Assembly: GCA_032718475.1 (NCBI GenBank) | Contig: JAUCBJ010000875.1 | Coordinates: 1-64,000 of the forward strand | Source of the DNA: Nemertoderma westbladi | Lineage: Eukaryota > Xenacoelomorpha > Nemertodermatida > Nemertodermatidae | Reading direction: 5' to 3' | Length of the DNA: 64,000 bases | Part shown: positions 23,636-35,151 of the stretch, in pieces | Layout: every line of letters begins with the position of its first letter | Position numbering within the stretch: position 1 is the first letter of the stretch | Translations under genes and position numbers: made by a program | The notes under the pieces: generated by a model | Told to the model about the DNA's origin: nothing | The model's input: the letters and a program-made list of their open reading frames with translations, nothing else | Database searches by the model: none

Positions 23636-25240
23636 GCACACTTTGAAAAGCTCCTCAATAATGACAGAGTATTGCCCGATAACTTTATAGAAGTTAAAGT
23701 GTCTGAGTCTGTAGTACTCCCAGATATTCCCATTGGCGATATGCCCTTTGCAGAAGTAAATGCTGCTGCAAAGAGCATTAAGACCAATCGTGCCAGTGGA
23801 GTAGATGGTGTTCCCCCTGATGTATTTAAAAGGTTGGATGAATTCTTATCCCACGGGTATTCTTAGCCTGCGAGTATTCTTAGCCCGCGAGTTAGTAAAG
23901 GAGCAGGTTAGTAAAGGAGCCTGTTTCAGAGACGTATTGTGGGAACCAAAATAATAAATGTTATTGTTTTGTGGGCTAAGAATACCCATGGGCTAAGAAT
24001 ACTCGCGGGCTAAGAATACTCACAGACTAAGAATTCCTGAGACACTTTAAAATACCTGAGTGATTGAAGCTCATCTGTCCCATCATAGTAGATATGTACA
24101 GAACAACAAGAGTACCACAAGAAATGAAAACAAATAAGTTGGTGCCAGTTCCCGAGAAGGGCAACCTAACAATCTATGGTTCTTTTCGGGGAATCTCATT
24201 GATCTCAATTGCTGCAAAGCTATATAATAGAATTCAATCACATCAGGAATTCCATGGAAATCAGAATGGGATCCATAAAGGTCGTGGGACCATGGAGACC
24301 CTTTTGGCACTTAGAAGGATAATTGAAGAGTTATCAAAAAAGAAAGATAGGCATCTGGCAGTTATCTTTGTTGACTTCTTCAAGGCCGTTGATTCAGTCT
24401 CTCGCTCATGTATGTTCAGCATACTTTCATTATATGGGATTCCTGATGAAATTATTGCAGCAATCAGATCAGTATATGATGGTTCGACAATATTTGTGTC
24501 TAGTGTTGATGGTAACACACAACCATTTGAAGTGTTATGGGGAGTCCTCCAGAGAGACACACTTGCACCATTCCTGTTCATAATTGTGGATGACTATGTT
24601 CTACGCATGTCCTTAGATCATCATAATGATGAACAGGTGATGGTAACTCCACCTACTGGCTCCAGAAGTCGAGACAATCCTGCCAAGTACCTAACTGATC
24701 GTGACTTTGCTGATGACTTAGGATTACTCTCAGAATCACTAGAGGGGGAGGCCAACGGCTCCTCAGCTCAATAGAACAGGCTGCTTCTAGTATTGGTCTT
24801 TTATTAACTCCAAAAATACAAAAATTTTGACAGTTAACTTTGAAAGTCCTCAGTAAGTCTTTGACTGGATGAGCATAAGCTCAAAGGACGGTATGCTTGA
24901 GCATGTGGACAACTTATGTTACCTGGGATCATAGATCCGAGGAGGAGGGTTGAGGACCTTCGAATATGTAAGGGAAAGGCATGGGCAGCCTTGAATAGGC
25001 TTTCCAGGATTTGGAAGTCATATAGAATTTCAAACCTAAGGTCTGATTATTTAGAGCAGCAGTAGTTCCAGTACTCCTCTATGGGAGTCCATGTTGGGCT
25101 CTAACTGCTGAGGACACCAAATCTCTGGATGGCACATTCACAAGAATGCTACACTGGGTTCACTATGTCAAGTACAATGCAGACATCTCAAACCAGACAC
25201 TATATAACATTGGAGGTGTCTCATTGGTTCCCTCAAGCTT
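23636..25240 (+). mobile_element. 5'- and 3'-truncated copy of LINE family A (copy A2)
   Basis: Homology to the full-length element A (53890-62436, minus) starts at F-E-K-L-L-N-N-D and runs through the fingers, palm and part of the thumb. Recognisable boxes are N-R-A-S-G-V-D-G-V-P-P, F-V-D-F-F-K-A-V-D-S-V (the first catalytic Asp), L-Q-R-D-T-L-A-P-F-L-F and F-A-D-D, the catalytic pair. After 24773 frameshifts accumulate, but the thumb text A-A-L-N-R-L-S-R-I-W-K-S and L-L-Y-G-S-P-C-W-A-L is still legible near 24990-25105. Homology ends near 25240. The coding region is split by a 214-bp insertion at 23832-24045. The 290 bases before 23636 (open frame from 23348) are not LINE-like and their origin is unknown. 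Confidence 0.85.
23832..24045. mobile_element. Foldback MITE inserted in LINE copy A2
   Basis: The insertion is flanked by TTTAAAA on both sides (23825-23831 and 24046-24052). In the uninterrupted family A copy at 55390-55405 the same site reads with a single TTTAAAA, which proves the insertion and its boundaries. Each arm is built from direct repeats of about 18-20 bases, such as GGGCTAAGAATACTCGC, present four times on the right and, inverted, about three times on the left. No coding capacity. A 7-bp AT-only duplication does not by itself identify the superfamily. Confidence 0.85.
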
Positions 25241-27100
25241 GACACTACTGGCCTTGGGCTTCACAGCCTGTGTATTGAACTATATTGGCTAGAAAAACTA
25301 AAATACGTAATGTAATGCAAAGCACAAACTATGAAAATGTATATTGATACTTCGCCCATAATCCTACTGTAATCGTACAATTGTCCTGTTGATTTAAGAA
25401 TTTAATCAAAATTATACTTTAATACAGAGCAGTGAAGAAATATCTTGCATTTGTGAGGGAAGGGAAGTAGTGTACACTTTAACTGGTAGCAGGCAAATTT
25501 AATAACATTTAAGCCTGAAACTGTGTCACTTATTAACATGAGGTTCGAAAAAAAGACAATAGGTTGTTGGTACAGCTAGAGTGAGTTTGATAATCCAGTA
25601 AATATTATAGTCAAATGTATCAAGTGTCATGGCTTTCTGGTTAACATTTAAAAAATTTATTATGTCTTTTAAACTCGATCCTGTAAAATAACTAATAATA
25701 GTATTCTTTTGTGTGAAATTATGTTTTACTCACCAATATGAAGATCTGCTCCATTTTCAGGGTATTTCATACGTGTAACCAACTTTTTAGTAAATGTTGT
25801 ATGGGGAATAATTATTATGATTGAAAGTATATGCAAGAACACCATAGTAATATATGATATATAAATTATGTTTTCCATGATGTGATATTGATGATAGAAA
25901 TTGATAGAAATTGTTTAACAGCCAGGTTATGTAATATATACATACACCTACATACTACAGATAAAATAAAGCAATAGGAAGCTCAAACGGAAGCTCGGAT
26001 GAATTTAAAATATCTCTGGATACTCTGCCTAACCAATCATCAATAGCAGGAAGGATGCAATGATGCGACAGAGAGCGCATTGTACATAGGTTTTAGCCAA
26101 TATAAATAAAGTAACATACTATTTTCTTTTTTTGCATGCCGTCTCGCTATGAAGTTTAAAAAAATATAAATATATGGGTACACAATAAAACATATTTGGG
26201 AATTTCCTATTAAATACCTTAGTCAAGCTCATGAAGGGTTACATAAACGGGACTATTGCTAAAGATCTATTGATAAACCTCTCTTAGAGATTCAAGATCC
26301 AATATGTTATATATATGATCAATAATCGAAATGATATGATTCAATGATAAATATATATACAAATAAATTAACACTATTAGAGAGGGGGGGGGGGGGATAT
26401 TATTGTTATTACTAGGAAATGCAAATTCTACTTTGAAAATTCTTCAAATGATGTATTGGGCTACGTTATAGAAAAAAAGCTTTATTAATAGTAGACTCAA
26501 ATTTATTTAAAGAATTTTGTTTAAATTTCACAAAAAGGACTTCACCAGCGACCCTCTAAGCCGAGCCATAAAAGTAATAAATATTATATCTATGGCAAGC
26601 CAGTTTTATGCCTCATCCCCCACCCACTCCAGTCTAAAGGAGAAAGAAGCAAGTACAGCGGTATGCAATCCCACACCAGTAGAAGTGCCCCACCACCCCC
26701 TGGCTACTTCAAGGAGCCAAGCCCATAATAATTCATCAGAATACAACCAAATGGCAAGGAACGCTCCGACCGCAATGGGTTATGTTCCAATTGTGAATTA
26801 TGATTATCATTATTGGCAGCATTTTGAGAAATTTGCAACAATGCATGCCTTTGCATTTTATTCTGATATTATTGTATCGTATCACACTATGTTCCTTCCT
26901 TACCCCATTAATATTCATTTTCAAATTAGGTTTCTTCTTAGATGTAAACCAAACTGAACTCAAATTATTTTCCATGCTTCATTGCTTGAATTTAGATAAA
27001 TCTTGGACCCTGCTAGAGGTTCCAGTTAATCCTGACTGATAGATCACTGGAAAATGTCTACTGCAGCTATATCTGTAGACGTAGGCATTTAGTTGTATTT
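25241..27100. other. Non-coding AT-rich region
   Basis: No supported gene. A 146-codon frame at 26517-26957 starts from TTG, has ordinary AT-rich composition and no recognisable motif, so it is left out. A G tract lies at 26384-26396. Confidence 0.5.
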
Positions 27101-27349
27101 TTACAAGTCATAATACAATATACAGTATACAATTCCCTTTGCCAGTGCTGAGAGACAGATTTCACAGAGAGGTATTGTTGACAGGTGAACATTGCGACGA
27201 TTTGCAGATCGACTAGGCCTTCCATCAGATGGTTGTGTTGTGATAGCAGCTTTTGGGATCCCAACCTTAGGCAATCGTGACAATCGGCACACCTCACATT
27301 CGCAATGGTTTGTCGAAGCAGATCTTGTTACTGGAGGAATAGATGCCAC
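27101..27349 (-). pseudogene. Cys-rich peptide fragment, repeat-derived
   Basis: The minus strand encodes C-E-C-E-V-C-R-L-S-R-L-P, then about 40 residues later C-E-I-C-L-S-A-L-A-K-G. Paired C-x-C-x2-C and C-x2-C groups suggest a small zinc-binding module. I recall similar modules in invertebrate transposon proteins but cannot name the family. It sits head to head with the decayed transposase at 27446, so the two may come from one element. No Met start or clear ends. Confidence 0.3.
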
Positions 27350-27445
27350 TGTTGAATGGTAGTAGATGCTCAGCTTTCTGGTGAAATTGCCCCTCTGATA
27401 CTCATGTAAAACTAGTCGACAAGTACGACTCAGTCTGCTCTGACA

Positions 27446-28650
27446 ATGACAATGAAGACAGCTTTTTGGACAATTCTGAAAAGGATGAAACTCTACATCT
27501 ACAAATCTACAGATGGGTTAGTAGGCGGGAACGAATTGAACAACGAAGTTGGTAATGAGGAAATAGGTAGGCATAACGAGTTGGATAGGCCTAACCCTAA
27601 CGTATTGAATAACGAAGCTAGCAACGAGGAAATCGGTAGGCATCATAAGGAATTGGATGGGATTAACAGTATCGCATTGAATAATGAAGCTGTTGGTAGC
27701 CAGGAAATCGGTAGGCATAATGAATTAGATAAGCCTAGGCCTTCCACCAGTACCGGTACCAAATTGAACAAAGAAGCTGGTTGTGATGAATGGGAAAGTG
27801 AAAGTGAGTTTAGAGGGTTTGATGAAGAACTACTGGTATCTGGTGTTGGTACAGAAGGTGCAACTTCGAGAAAAAGAAGGAGTACTCCATCGAAATGGAA
27901 AGTTGCACAATGGAAAAAAGCTTACAATTACGGCCACGCCCATACAAATTACAAAGGAAAACAAATACCAGCTAAAAATCCGAGAATTGGGTTGACATTG
28001 AGAAAACCCAATTGCAAGATTGGCTGCTCGGAAAAAGTTTCTGATCATAAAAGAAATGATATTTTTAATCACTTTTATAGCCTTGACAGAAGGGGTAAAC
28101 ATATATTAAGTCCTGTATAAAACAGACAAGTGTTCATCGCCATCACCAGAATGCTATCAAAATGAAAAACAATTCATGCAAGTATTCAATTAAGATTGGT
28201 GATACATCTGTAAACATATGCATGGATGCGTTGTGTGGTTTGTTGAAAGTGAGCAGCAAAACCCTAAAGAATGTCATCTCTCAAAGTGTGCCGAAAGAAA
28301 TTCTTACTGGCAGGCATGAGAACCGTCCAAGGGTATACTCTCAAGAAGATATAAACCGTGTGAAAGAGCATATATTGAACTTTCCATCAAATGCTTTCCA
28401 TTAGTCTCGTAAGGTTAATCCAAATCGCTGGTACTTGTTGGTATCTCTTTCAATTTCTAAAATGTACTACTTGTACCTGGAATGGTACACTGCAGAGTGC
28501 ATTAATCCGACCATTGAGGAACATTTTTATTGAAAATTTTCCTGTGAAAATTTCAATTTTGGCTTTGGTAACCCTCGGAGTAACACATGTCAGCAATCAA
28601 ATAATGTTTACTCAAATTATACAAGTTACTATGATTGCAAATATTACCAA
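27446..28650 (+). pseudogene. Decayed N-terminal half of a DDE-type transposase-like protein
   Basis: The first part holds three repeats of about 24 residues around N-N-E-A-x-N-E-E-I-G-R-H (27530-27750), an acidic stretch, then a basic K-R-R region. Downstream N-C-K-I-G-C-S-E-K-V, F-Y-S-L, then (after a frameshift near 28108) S-V-N-I-C-M-D-A-L, T-G-R-H-E-N-R-P and, past a TAG at 28403, N-P-N-R-W-Y-L and K-M-Y-x-L-Y follow the order of a conserved uncharacterised protein family common in invertebrate repeats. That identification is from memory. At least one frameshift and two in-frame stops show it is dead. The 3' part is duplicated in inverted orientation from 28805. Confidence 0.6.
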
Positions 28651-28948
28651 TGCTGCTTAAATTACTCCCACTATGAGCACCACAGTCAAAAAGGGATAAT
28701 GATGCTAGAATTGGTACTAGATTTATTTATAACCAGTAAATTTTCTAAATTAAAGTTTAAATTTAAAAATAAGAATAATAATAATTATGTAAAATTTAAA
28801 ATACCCAGTAAATAAATCTAGTATCCAATTCTAGCATCATTATCCCTTTTTGACTGTGGTGCTCATAGTGGGAGTAACTTAAGCAGCATTGGTAATATTT
28901 GCAATCATAGTAACTTGTATAATTTGAGTAAACATTATTTGATTGCTG
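28591..28948. repeat. Long near-perfect inverted repeat made from transposase sequence
   Basis: The left arm (about 28591-28733) and right arm (about 28805-28948) are inverted copies of about 143 bases with one substitution (TTAAATTA against TTAAGTTA) and one single-base indel. The spacer of about 70 bases is AT-rich. The left arm continues the decayed transposase reading, so the right arm is an inverted duplication of it. Confidence 0.9.
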
Positions 28949-29938
28949 ATTGGTTTAAAAGTATATTATCTAAAGATAATAACGTCTGGAATGCTAAAAT
29001 GGCCATTGATTTGGTTGAATGTTTCCACAATTATTAATTACATTACTACTAATTAATTAACTTTGTGCGTTCTTTGCTGTTATCTCTAGTTGGATAAGAT
29101 TTACATACATACAATTTATTATGTGGTTTTTGTCCAGGGTCCACTCAGCCTTTTGTCCACTGAAGGTGATAAAATTAGGCCTAGTTGAATTGAAGGGCTG
29201 AGCATAAAAAGGTCCTATGTTACAAAAGTGTCATTCTGAGATAATCACACTTTTGCGTTTTTTTACCTACACATTACAGTTGATGTTGGTATTCTGTATT
29301 TTTGCATGCAAGTGCATAGATGTAGTTCAAAATCATTGGTGCATAAGATGACCACTATATTCCCATATTTCAAAGACAATTTTGAAAAATATGTACATAA
29401 GACCTTTTTTGTCTAAACAAAAGTATGAAAAAAAAAAATATCGAACATTTGAAATGAAATATATATCAATATTGGTAAATTATCAGAACATTACCAAATT
29501 CAAACTATTCCAATCAACAACGTTTTTGTTTGTCTTCTCTAGATATTCTTGATCTAAAAAAAATTATTCAAAATTTGAATGAAAACAAACCATGCGGACA
29601 CTCTAAAATCCCAATAAGAATATTGAAACTGATTCAACAAAAGAGCTTTAGTTACTAAAGCAGTTACAACTGGTGAGCAAGGTCATACAGGAATGTGGAT
29701 TGCTCAGGATGATAGGTTATTGAAATGATGGAAAGCGATGATAAATGGGAAGTATCTGCTTAGTCACAGATTATACCAGTGCTAACAAGCTTACATTGAA
29801 AATACTTGAGGATAAGTTAAGTATCCTACAAAATTATTTCATGATTGTGTTGCTCATGCTCTGCATCTCCTAGTTAAGAAATATATTTTCTGTAAACGTC
29901 AAGCCCTCCTCCAATGTTTATCTGTTTGAAAATTTAAT
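28949..29938. other. Non-coding; possible small reverse transcriptase scrap at 29556-29645
   Basis: At 29556-29645 the plus strand reads L-K-K-I-I-Q-N-L-N-E-N-K-P-C-G, then H-S-K-I-P-I-R-I-L-K-L. This matches the K-x-x-G-x-D-x-I-P-x-x-x-L-K box at the start of LINE reverse transcriptases, but it is only 30 residues long and the Asp is His. Nothing else is recognised. Confidence 0.35.
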
Positions 29939-30049
29939 ATGAAAACAATAAAATAGGACATGGGGTCGTATTCCCTCAGATACTACCAAGCATTTAGGGC
30001 CACTTGGGCCACTGTTAGTACTCAGGCACTAAGGCCCATCAAAAAACAA
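29939..30049 (+). repeat. Dispersed 105-bp repeat, copy 1
   Basis: The block starts ATGAAAACAATAAAATAGGA and ends AGGCCCATCAAAAAACA. Two further copies stand in tandem at about 32981-33081 and 33082-33195. Copies differ by presence of TTGGGCCAC and a few substitutions. Copy 1 lies left and copies 2 and 3 right of the TTAA transposon. Confidence 0.8.
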
Positions 30050-30352
30050 AATACCAAATCGATTTTAGTGCTGCATAACCCAACCCAACTACCTCAAGAA
30101 AAATTACACCAAACCAACCATACAGTAACTACAGCAGGTTCCGGTAAGTATTGCACGAAATAGGCTATCCCATAAATTACGAAAAATATAGGACATTTTG
30201 TCCGCCGAAAAGGTAAGTCTAAGTAATAAATTTTATAAAAATAAAAGGGTTTCGGAGATTTAAACACTGAACCCTGGGATTCGTGGTTCTCCTCATCAGC
30301 AGTGTGCCACGAACCCCACCCCTACCCTAACAAAACTGCACCACTAAATTAA

Positions 30353-32714
30353 GGGGGGACATCACACCTTGAAGTGTACTTTGTGTGTCCGAACTTGCAT
30401 CACATGTAACTTTTGAATGGCTCTACACCTGGCAACAATTTATGGCTCATTTTAATAACAAAACACGCATTACAGTGAAGTTCAGCGTATCGTCATGGCC
30501 ATTCTGGTGGGCAACGCGGCGTCTGTCCTGGCAACTGCTGGCCCATCCCCTGGTGGACTCTTTGGGGATTAGGGCCCGGTCAGTAGCCTTTGCCGTAGCA
30601 TACTCTAACGCAATGTTCAATGTATCGTATATTACAATATTACTTTTAGTTTTATATTATATCTTAGTAACGGTGCTACTGTTATCTGTCAATTACTATT
30701 ATTCAATTAATTCTATCTAGAAATATAAATATATAGTTCCATAACAAAACACTAAATTTAAAAAAAAAAAAATTTTTCACCTAATTATGATAATTAGATG
30801 TTAATGAGCCGTCTTAAATTAGCATAATGTATTTTAAACCAGTTAAAAATATAATTCACTACTACTACTGTATTTTTAAACGAATTTCGTAAATTCCTTT
30901 TACATTAGTTTTATAATTTCATGGACTGTTATTTGAATTACCAAAAATTTTTTTTTCACTCTGGGTACAAAGATATGACGTCATCAAGTCTCAAAGATTC
31001 AATTTTTCGTTTTTTACTGACAAAAAAGTTTATAACTTTGTATCAACGTCAAATATCAAAATTTTGGTAATTCATATTAAAGCTTGAATGTTTGGCTACA
31101 AGATGCCAAAAACAGAATCAAAATCCATCCAGCGGTTCAAAAGTAGTAGCAACAAACGTGCAAAAAAATAATTTTTTTGAAAAACTGCGAAAAACGGCTT
31201 TAAATAAAAATTTTTAAAAATTACAAACAAAGTTGTAGAGTCAGTCTGTCTGTTTGTATGATATTTGTTTCTTCTAACTCGAGTACCACAAAACGTATGA
31301 TGCTGAAACTTCGCATGGAGACACATATTGCCCTGAAATCAAACCAGTATGCAATAATTTTTTTATTTATTTATAACTAATATAGTTATAATTAAAAAGG
31401 TAATAAATTTCGCTATTTAAGAAAACTATTGGTCCTATGGGAAAATGATGAAATTGAAAGTTGTAGAGAAACATTGACATAGTGGAAAGGTAAAATAAAA
31501 TTTTGTTTTTATTTATAACTAATATAGTTATCATTAAAAAGGTAATAAATTTCGCTATTTAAGAAAACTATTGGTCCTATGGGAAAATGATGAATTTGAA
31601 AGTTGTAGAGAAACATCAACTTAGAGAATAGGTGAATTAAAATTTTGTTGCAAAGCCCGTGTTTCTGAGCTAGTAAATTCAAATTAGTGGGGGCCTTCGC
31701 GCAGCACGTCTTTTGCAAAATAAATGTATAGTTGCAGTGCAGGATTCGCGGTTAGTATGATAATAATTGCAATAATTATAATGAAGCACAGGGAGAAATA
31801 TAGAAAAATTGTAAGAATTTGTTCTAAAATAAAATGAAAATATGAAAAATGTTCTAAACGAAATCAGAATTAATTAGAATGCTCCGCCTTGATAAGTGGA
31901 AGTGTCCTTGGCAACTTTAGCTTTCTTTGACGGCTTGATTGTAAGACTTTTGGCTACACGTTTTCGATCTCTTTGTCTACAGGATCGTAAAAGGGCTAGT
32001 CCAGGATTTAGATTGATGGCATTGGCTATAATCATTGTGGTTGAAGCACCTCGATTGTGGATCAGGGCTGTATAGTAAGCATGGAAATTTCCATTATCGG
32101 TAGAAGAATCTCTTTGCTTGCAAATATCTGCATATCGGGTACCCTCGAATTCCTTGGAACGCGCCTGACGTGACCGGCGGGGCATAACAGTAAACTTTCA
32201 CAATACAGCAATATAGCAGTATTGGCTAGGCCTACTCTAGCTAGGTTACAAACATACAACAATAAATTTTACTTAATTAATAATCAACAAAACAATAGGG
32301 ATCTCTAGCAAACAGTGTAGATTACTGTACAATTAGAAATTTGCTAGGCTTACAGGCTTATATTGTTATATGATTTACACTACAGCAGTTGTGCTGGAAT
32401 TCATTTACACTGCACAGGCTGACAGTCTCGATTAACCACTTTAAATTTCCCGCCCTTAAGTAGGCCTACTCTTCATAACCACTGTACTGTATGATATGAA
32501 GTTGCGTAAATGTACAGTACAAATTCATGTAAAAAATGTTAAAATTTGGCCAAAATTTCCAAAAAACGTGTCCGGTTAAACCTGTCTTAACTTAAAAACT
32601 ATAAAAGCTAATAAAAAACGGGTTTCGTATTTGGAATCAGCATAAAATTTTGAACAAAAATATGAAAAAAAAATTTTTTTGAAGAAAAAAAAATTTCAGG
32701 TGTGATGTCCCCCC
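30353..32714. mobile_element. TTAA-flanked DNA transposon with 17-bp terminal inverted repeats
   Basis: The left end GGGGGGACATCACACCT and the right end AGGTGTGATGTCCCCCC are perfect inverted repeats. Both are flanked by TTAA (30349-30352 and 32715-32718). TTAA duplication is shared by piggyBac and Kolobok; ends of 5'-GG...CC-3' fit Kolobok better than piggyBac, whose ends are 5'-CC...GG-3'. The 2362-bp body has no full transposase, only a 103-codon frame at 31874-32185. Inside, a segment of about 114 bases is tandemly duplicated (31365-31478 and 31507-31620). It is a non-autonomous or internally deleted copy. Confidence 0.8.
31874..32185 (-). CDS. Small basic protein frame inside the TTAA transposon
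   Basis: ATG at 32185 opens a 103-codon frame beginning M-P-R-R-S-R-Q-A-R-S-K-E-F-E-G-T and ending K-K-A-K-V-A-K-D, T-Y-Q-G-G-A-F. The C-terminal shape, a run of Arg/Lys then T-Y-x-x-G-x-F, recalls the tail of transposases seen in invertebrate genomes. It may be a deletion product joining the start and end of a transposase gene. It is far too short to be catalytic and no D-D-E triad is present. The frame is unbroken and more GC-rich than its surroundings. Confidence 0.45.
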   Translation of the reverse strand: MPRRSRQARSKEFEGTRYADICKQRDSSTDNGNFHAYYTALIHNRGASTTMIIANAINLNPGLALLRSCRQRDRKRVAKSLTIKPSKKAKVAKDTSTYQGGAF

Positions 32715-32933
32715 TTAAGACAATGACCAATAAATTAGAAATCCTACTGTACCACTGAACAGAGTTGAAACCACCCACCCCCAATGTATGTTACCATCAG
32801 CCCCAAATGCATAAACATGATTACCCACTGAATGCAACCAACCCCAATTAGCACCTACCGGTATGTACAGATAAATGATCAGATTTTTAAACAAAATTGC
32901 GCAGATGTCAGAAAATACCCCTGTAAATATATA

Positions 32934-33243
32934 ATTATATGATGTTGACAACCACGACTTTAGAGGGATTGTGATATTAATATGAAAACAATAAAATAGG
33001 ACATGGGGTCTTATTCCCTCAGATACTACCTAGCATTTAGGGCCACTGTTAGTACTCAGGCACTAAGGCCCATCAAAAAACATGAAAACAATAAAATAGG
33101 ACATGATGGGGTCTTATTCCCTCAGATACTACCTAGTATTTAGGGCCACTTGGGCCACTGTTAGTACTCAGGCACTAAGGCCCATCAAAAAACAGGTTAA
33201 TATCACAATCCCTCTAAAGTCATGGTTGTCAATATCATATGAA
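32934..33243. repeat. Snapback: 40-bp inverted arms around a tandem 105-bp repeat
   Basis: Bases 32941-32980 and 33197-33236 are inverted copies with 2 mismatches in 40, both carrying AGAGGGATTGTGATATTAA or its complement. Between them are two tandem copies of the repeat also found at 29939-30049. Confidence 0.85.
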
Positions 33244-34776
33244 AATTTAATGGCAGTTTCCAACCATATTGCAGCGTTATTGTGGTATTTTTTAAAACCC
33301 ATCATATGCTTAATGCAATCTTTAGATGCAATGTCAAGCACAATGTCGAGAGGACATCAATCGTTTGGTATTGCCACTATTGGTGCCACTAGACGGTGAA
33401 TTATAATAGTATGATGATAATGAGCAGTGTGAAACATTATTTAAAGAGCTAACTGCATATACTGTGTTGCAACACTTTGAAGAAGGATGAGAATACATTT
33501 CACTTCAAGATATTGGAAAAAGAGGTGAAATCAGTGATAGAATATTTGTTAAGTGAAGGTAAAGAATGGCCATGCTTCAAAAGATAGCAGTGAAGGTGTT
33601 TAGTTTGGCTCCTGCTGCACAATCCAAAGGTAATTCGTGTACATATTCTGCATTCATACACTCGAAATTATGAAACTCTAAGGGATGATAGGATAGGTGC
33701 AGAAAGCTAATATATATATCAAGACAAATCTGCTGCAAGTTTTGCATTCATCACAATTCACATACATTCTCAAGATTATAATGAATTATTATATCATGAT
33801 AGTAACAATGGTCTAGTATCTGAGGGCTTTGGGTTTTTGCCATATATTTGAACAATTTGTATATATTATTCTTTCTAAAATGGGTTGAAGTTCTATCGCT
33901 TTATATATCCTGATTCATGTAGTAGATAAATATACCATGTTCGTTCATGTGCGTGCATACATACACTATGCAGATGCTATAATACATACAACAAACTATA
34001 TTATAAACCATAAGTTACTATAAATATTTGATATACATTGTTGAGTATTCTCAATAATAACAAAATCAGGGTCATCTATCTGTTTTCATGGAGTAAATTG
34101 GTTTAGTGCCAGCCCCAGTGTGGTCTGATAGTTATTATTACCACTACTTGACATTAGTACTACTTTTAGTATTGAGAGTTTTTTATGGTTTGGTTTGGAT
34201 ATTACAGCTGAGCAATTATTATATAGATTTATTTGTTGTTATTCTTAGCATTTTGTGGCGATATGGTAATGTGAACCGTATTATTGATCCAAAAGCAGGA
34301 ATTAGGTAGTGTTACTGCAGAGCTGGTGTTAATTATATGATTAACATTCATAATTAAATAAATGGTATTCATTCAAATATTATTTTTTATTTTAGTGATC
34401 AATATTTGAAATACTCGTCCCTGCCTTATAAGATTGTAATTACATCTATCCACTAAATGTCAATGCTCAGAATTTGAATACCATGAAGCAAATGGAAGTC
34501 AGGAATAAAACACAATAAAAAGAAACCTCAAAACGACCTCATAGTAGGTAACATCAATTTGATGAGAGCCCATCACCTGAAACAGTATTTACTCCAATGG
34601 AGAGGTTCAGGGTTTAATTTTTTTGGTTATCATTAACAAACTGACTGTCCTTGGAATTGGATGTGTTTAGCAATATGTCAAAAGATTGAAGAAAATACCA
34701 CCCCATCAGCATTGTGAATATTGAGAGATATCCATAGGACATAGTCCAACTCAATAATAAAGAGGAAGGGAGCTAA
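33244..34776. other. Non-coding region
   Basis: AT-rich with TATATA patches near 33705. No frame or repeat family is recognised. Confidence 0.5.
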
Positions 34777-35151
34777 TAATAATAATAATAATGTATAATT
34801 TATATAGCGCCTATTTAAAAATGATACTAATTATTCTAGGCACTGCACGAAAAGCAATCAATGAAGTAAAAAAAATATGTCATAATTAAAAACAGACAAG
34901 TATTGAGTTAAAACAAACAATGGGTTGTTGGCCGAGTTGAAACAATTGAAGGACAAGTTAAAACAAACGCCGACGAGTTCTATAAAACAAATGACGTATG
35001 AGTTTAAAACTAATGCTGGCGTTGAAAAACAAATGAAGGATGAGTTAAAACGACGCTGGCGGGGTTAAAACAAATAAAGGTGAGTTAAAACGAACGTTGG
35101 CGGGGTTAACACAAATGGCGATGTTAAATCGAAAAAAAATGAAAAAATGAA

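Noticed and set aside
26517-26957. 146-codon plus-strand frame
   Set aside because: Starts from TTG, no motif, no splice context, ordinary for AT-rich DNA of this length.
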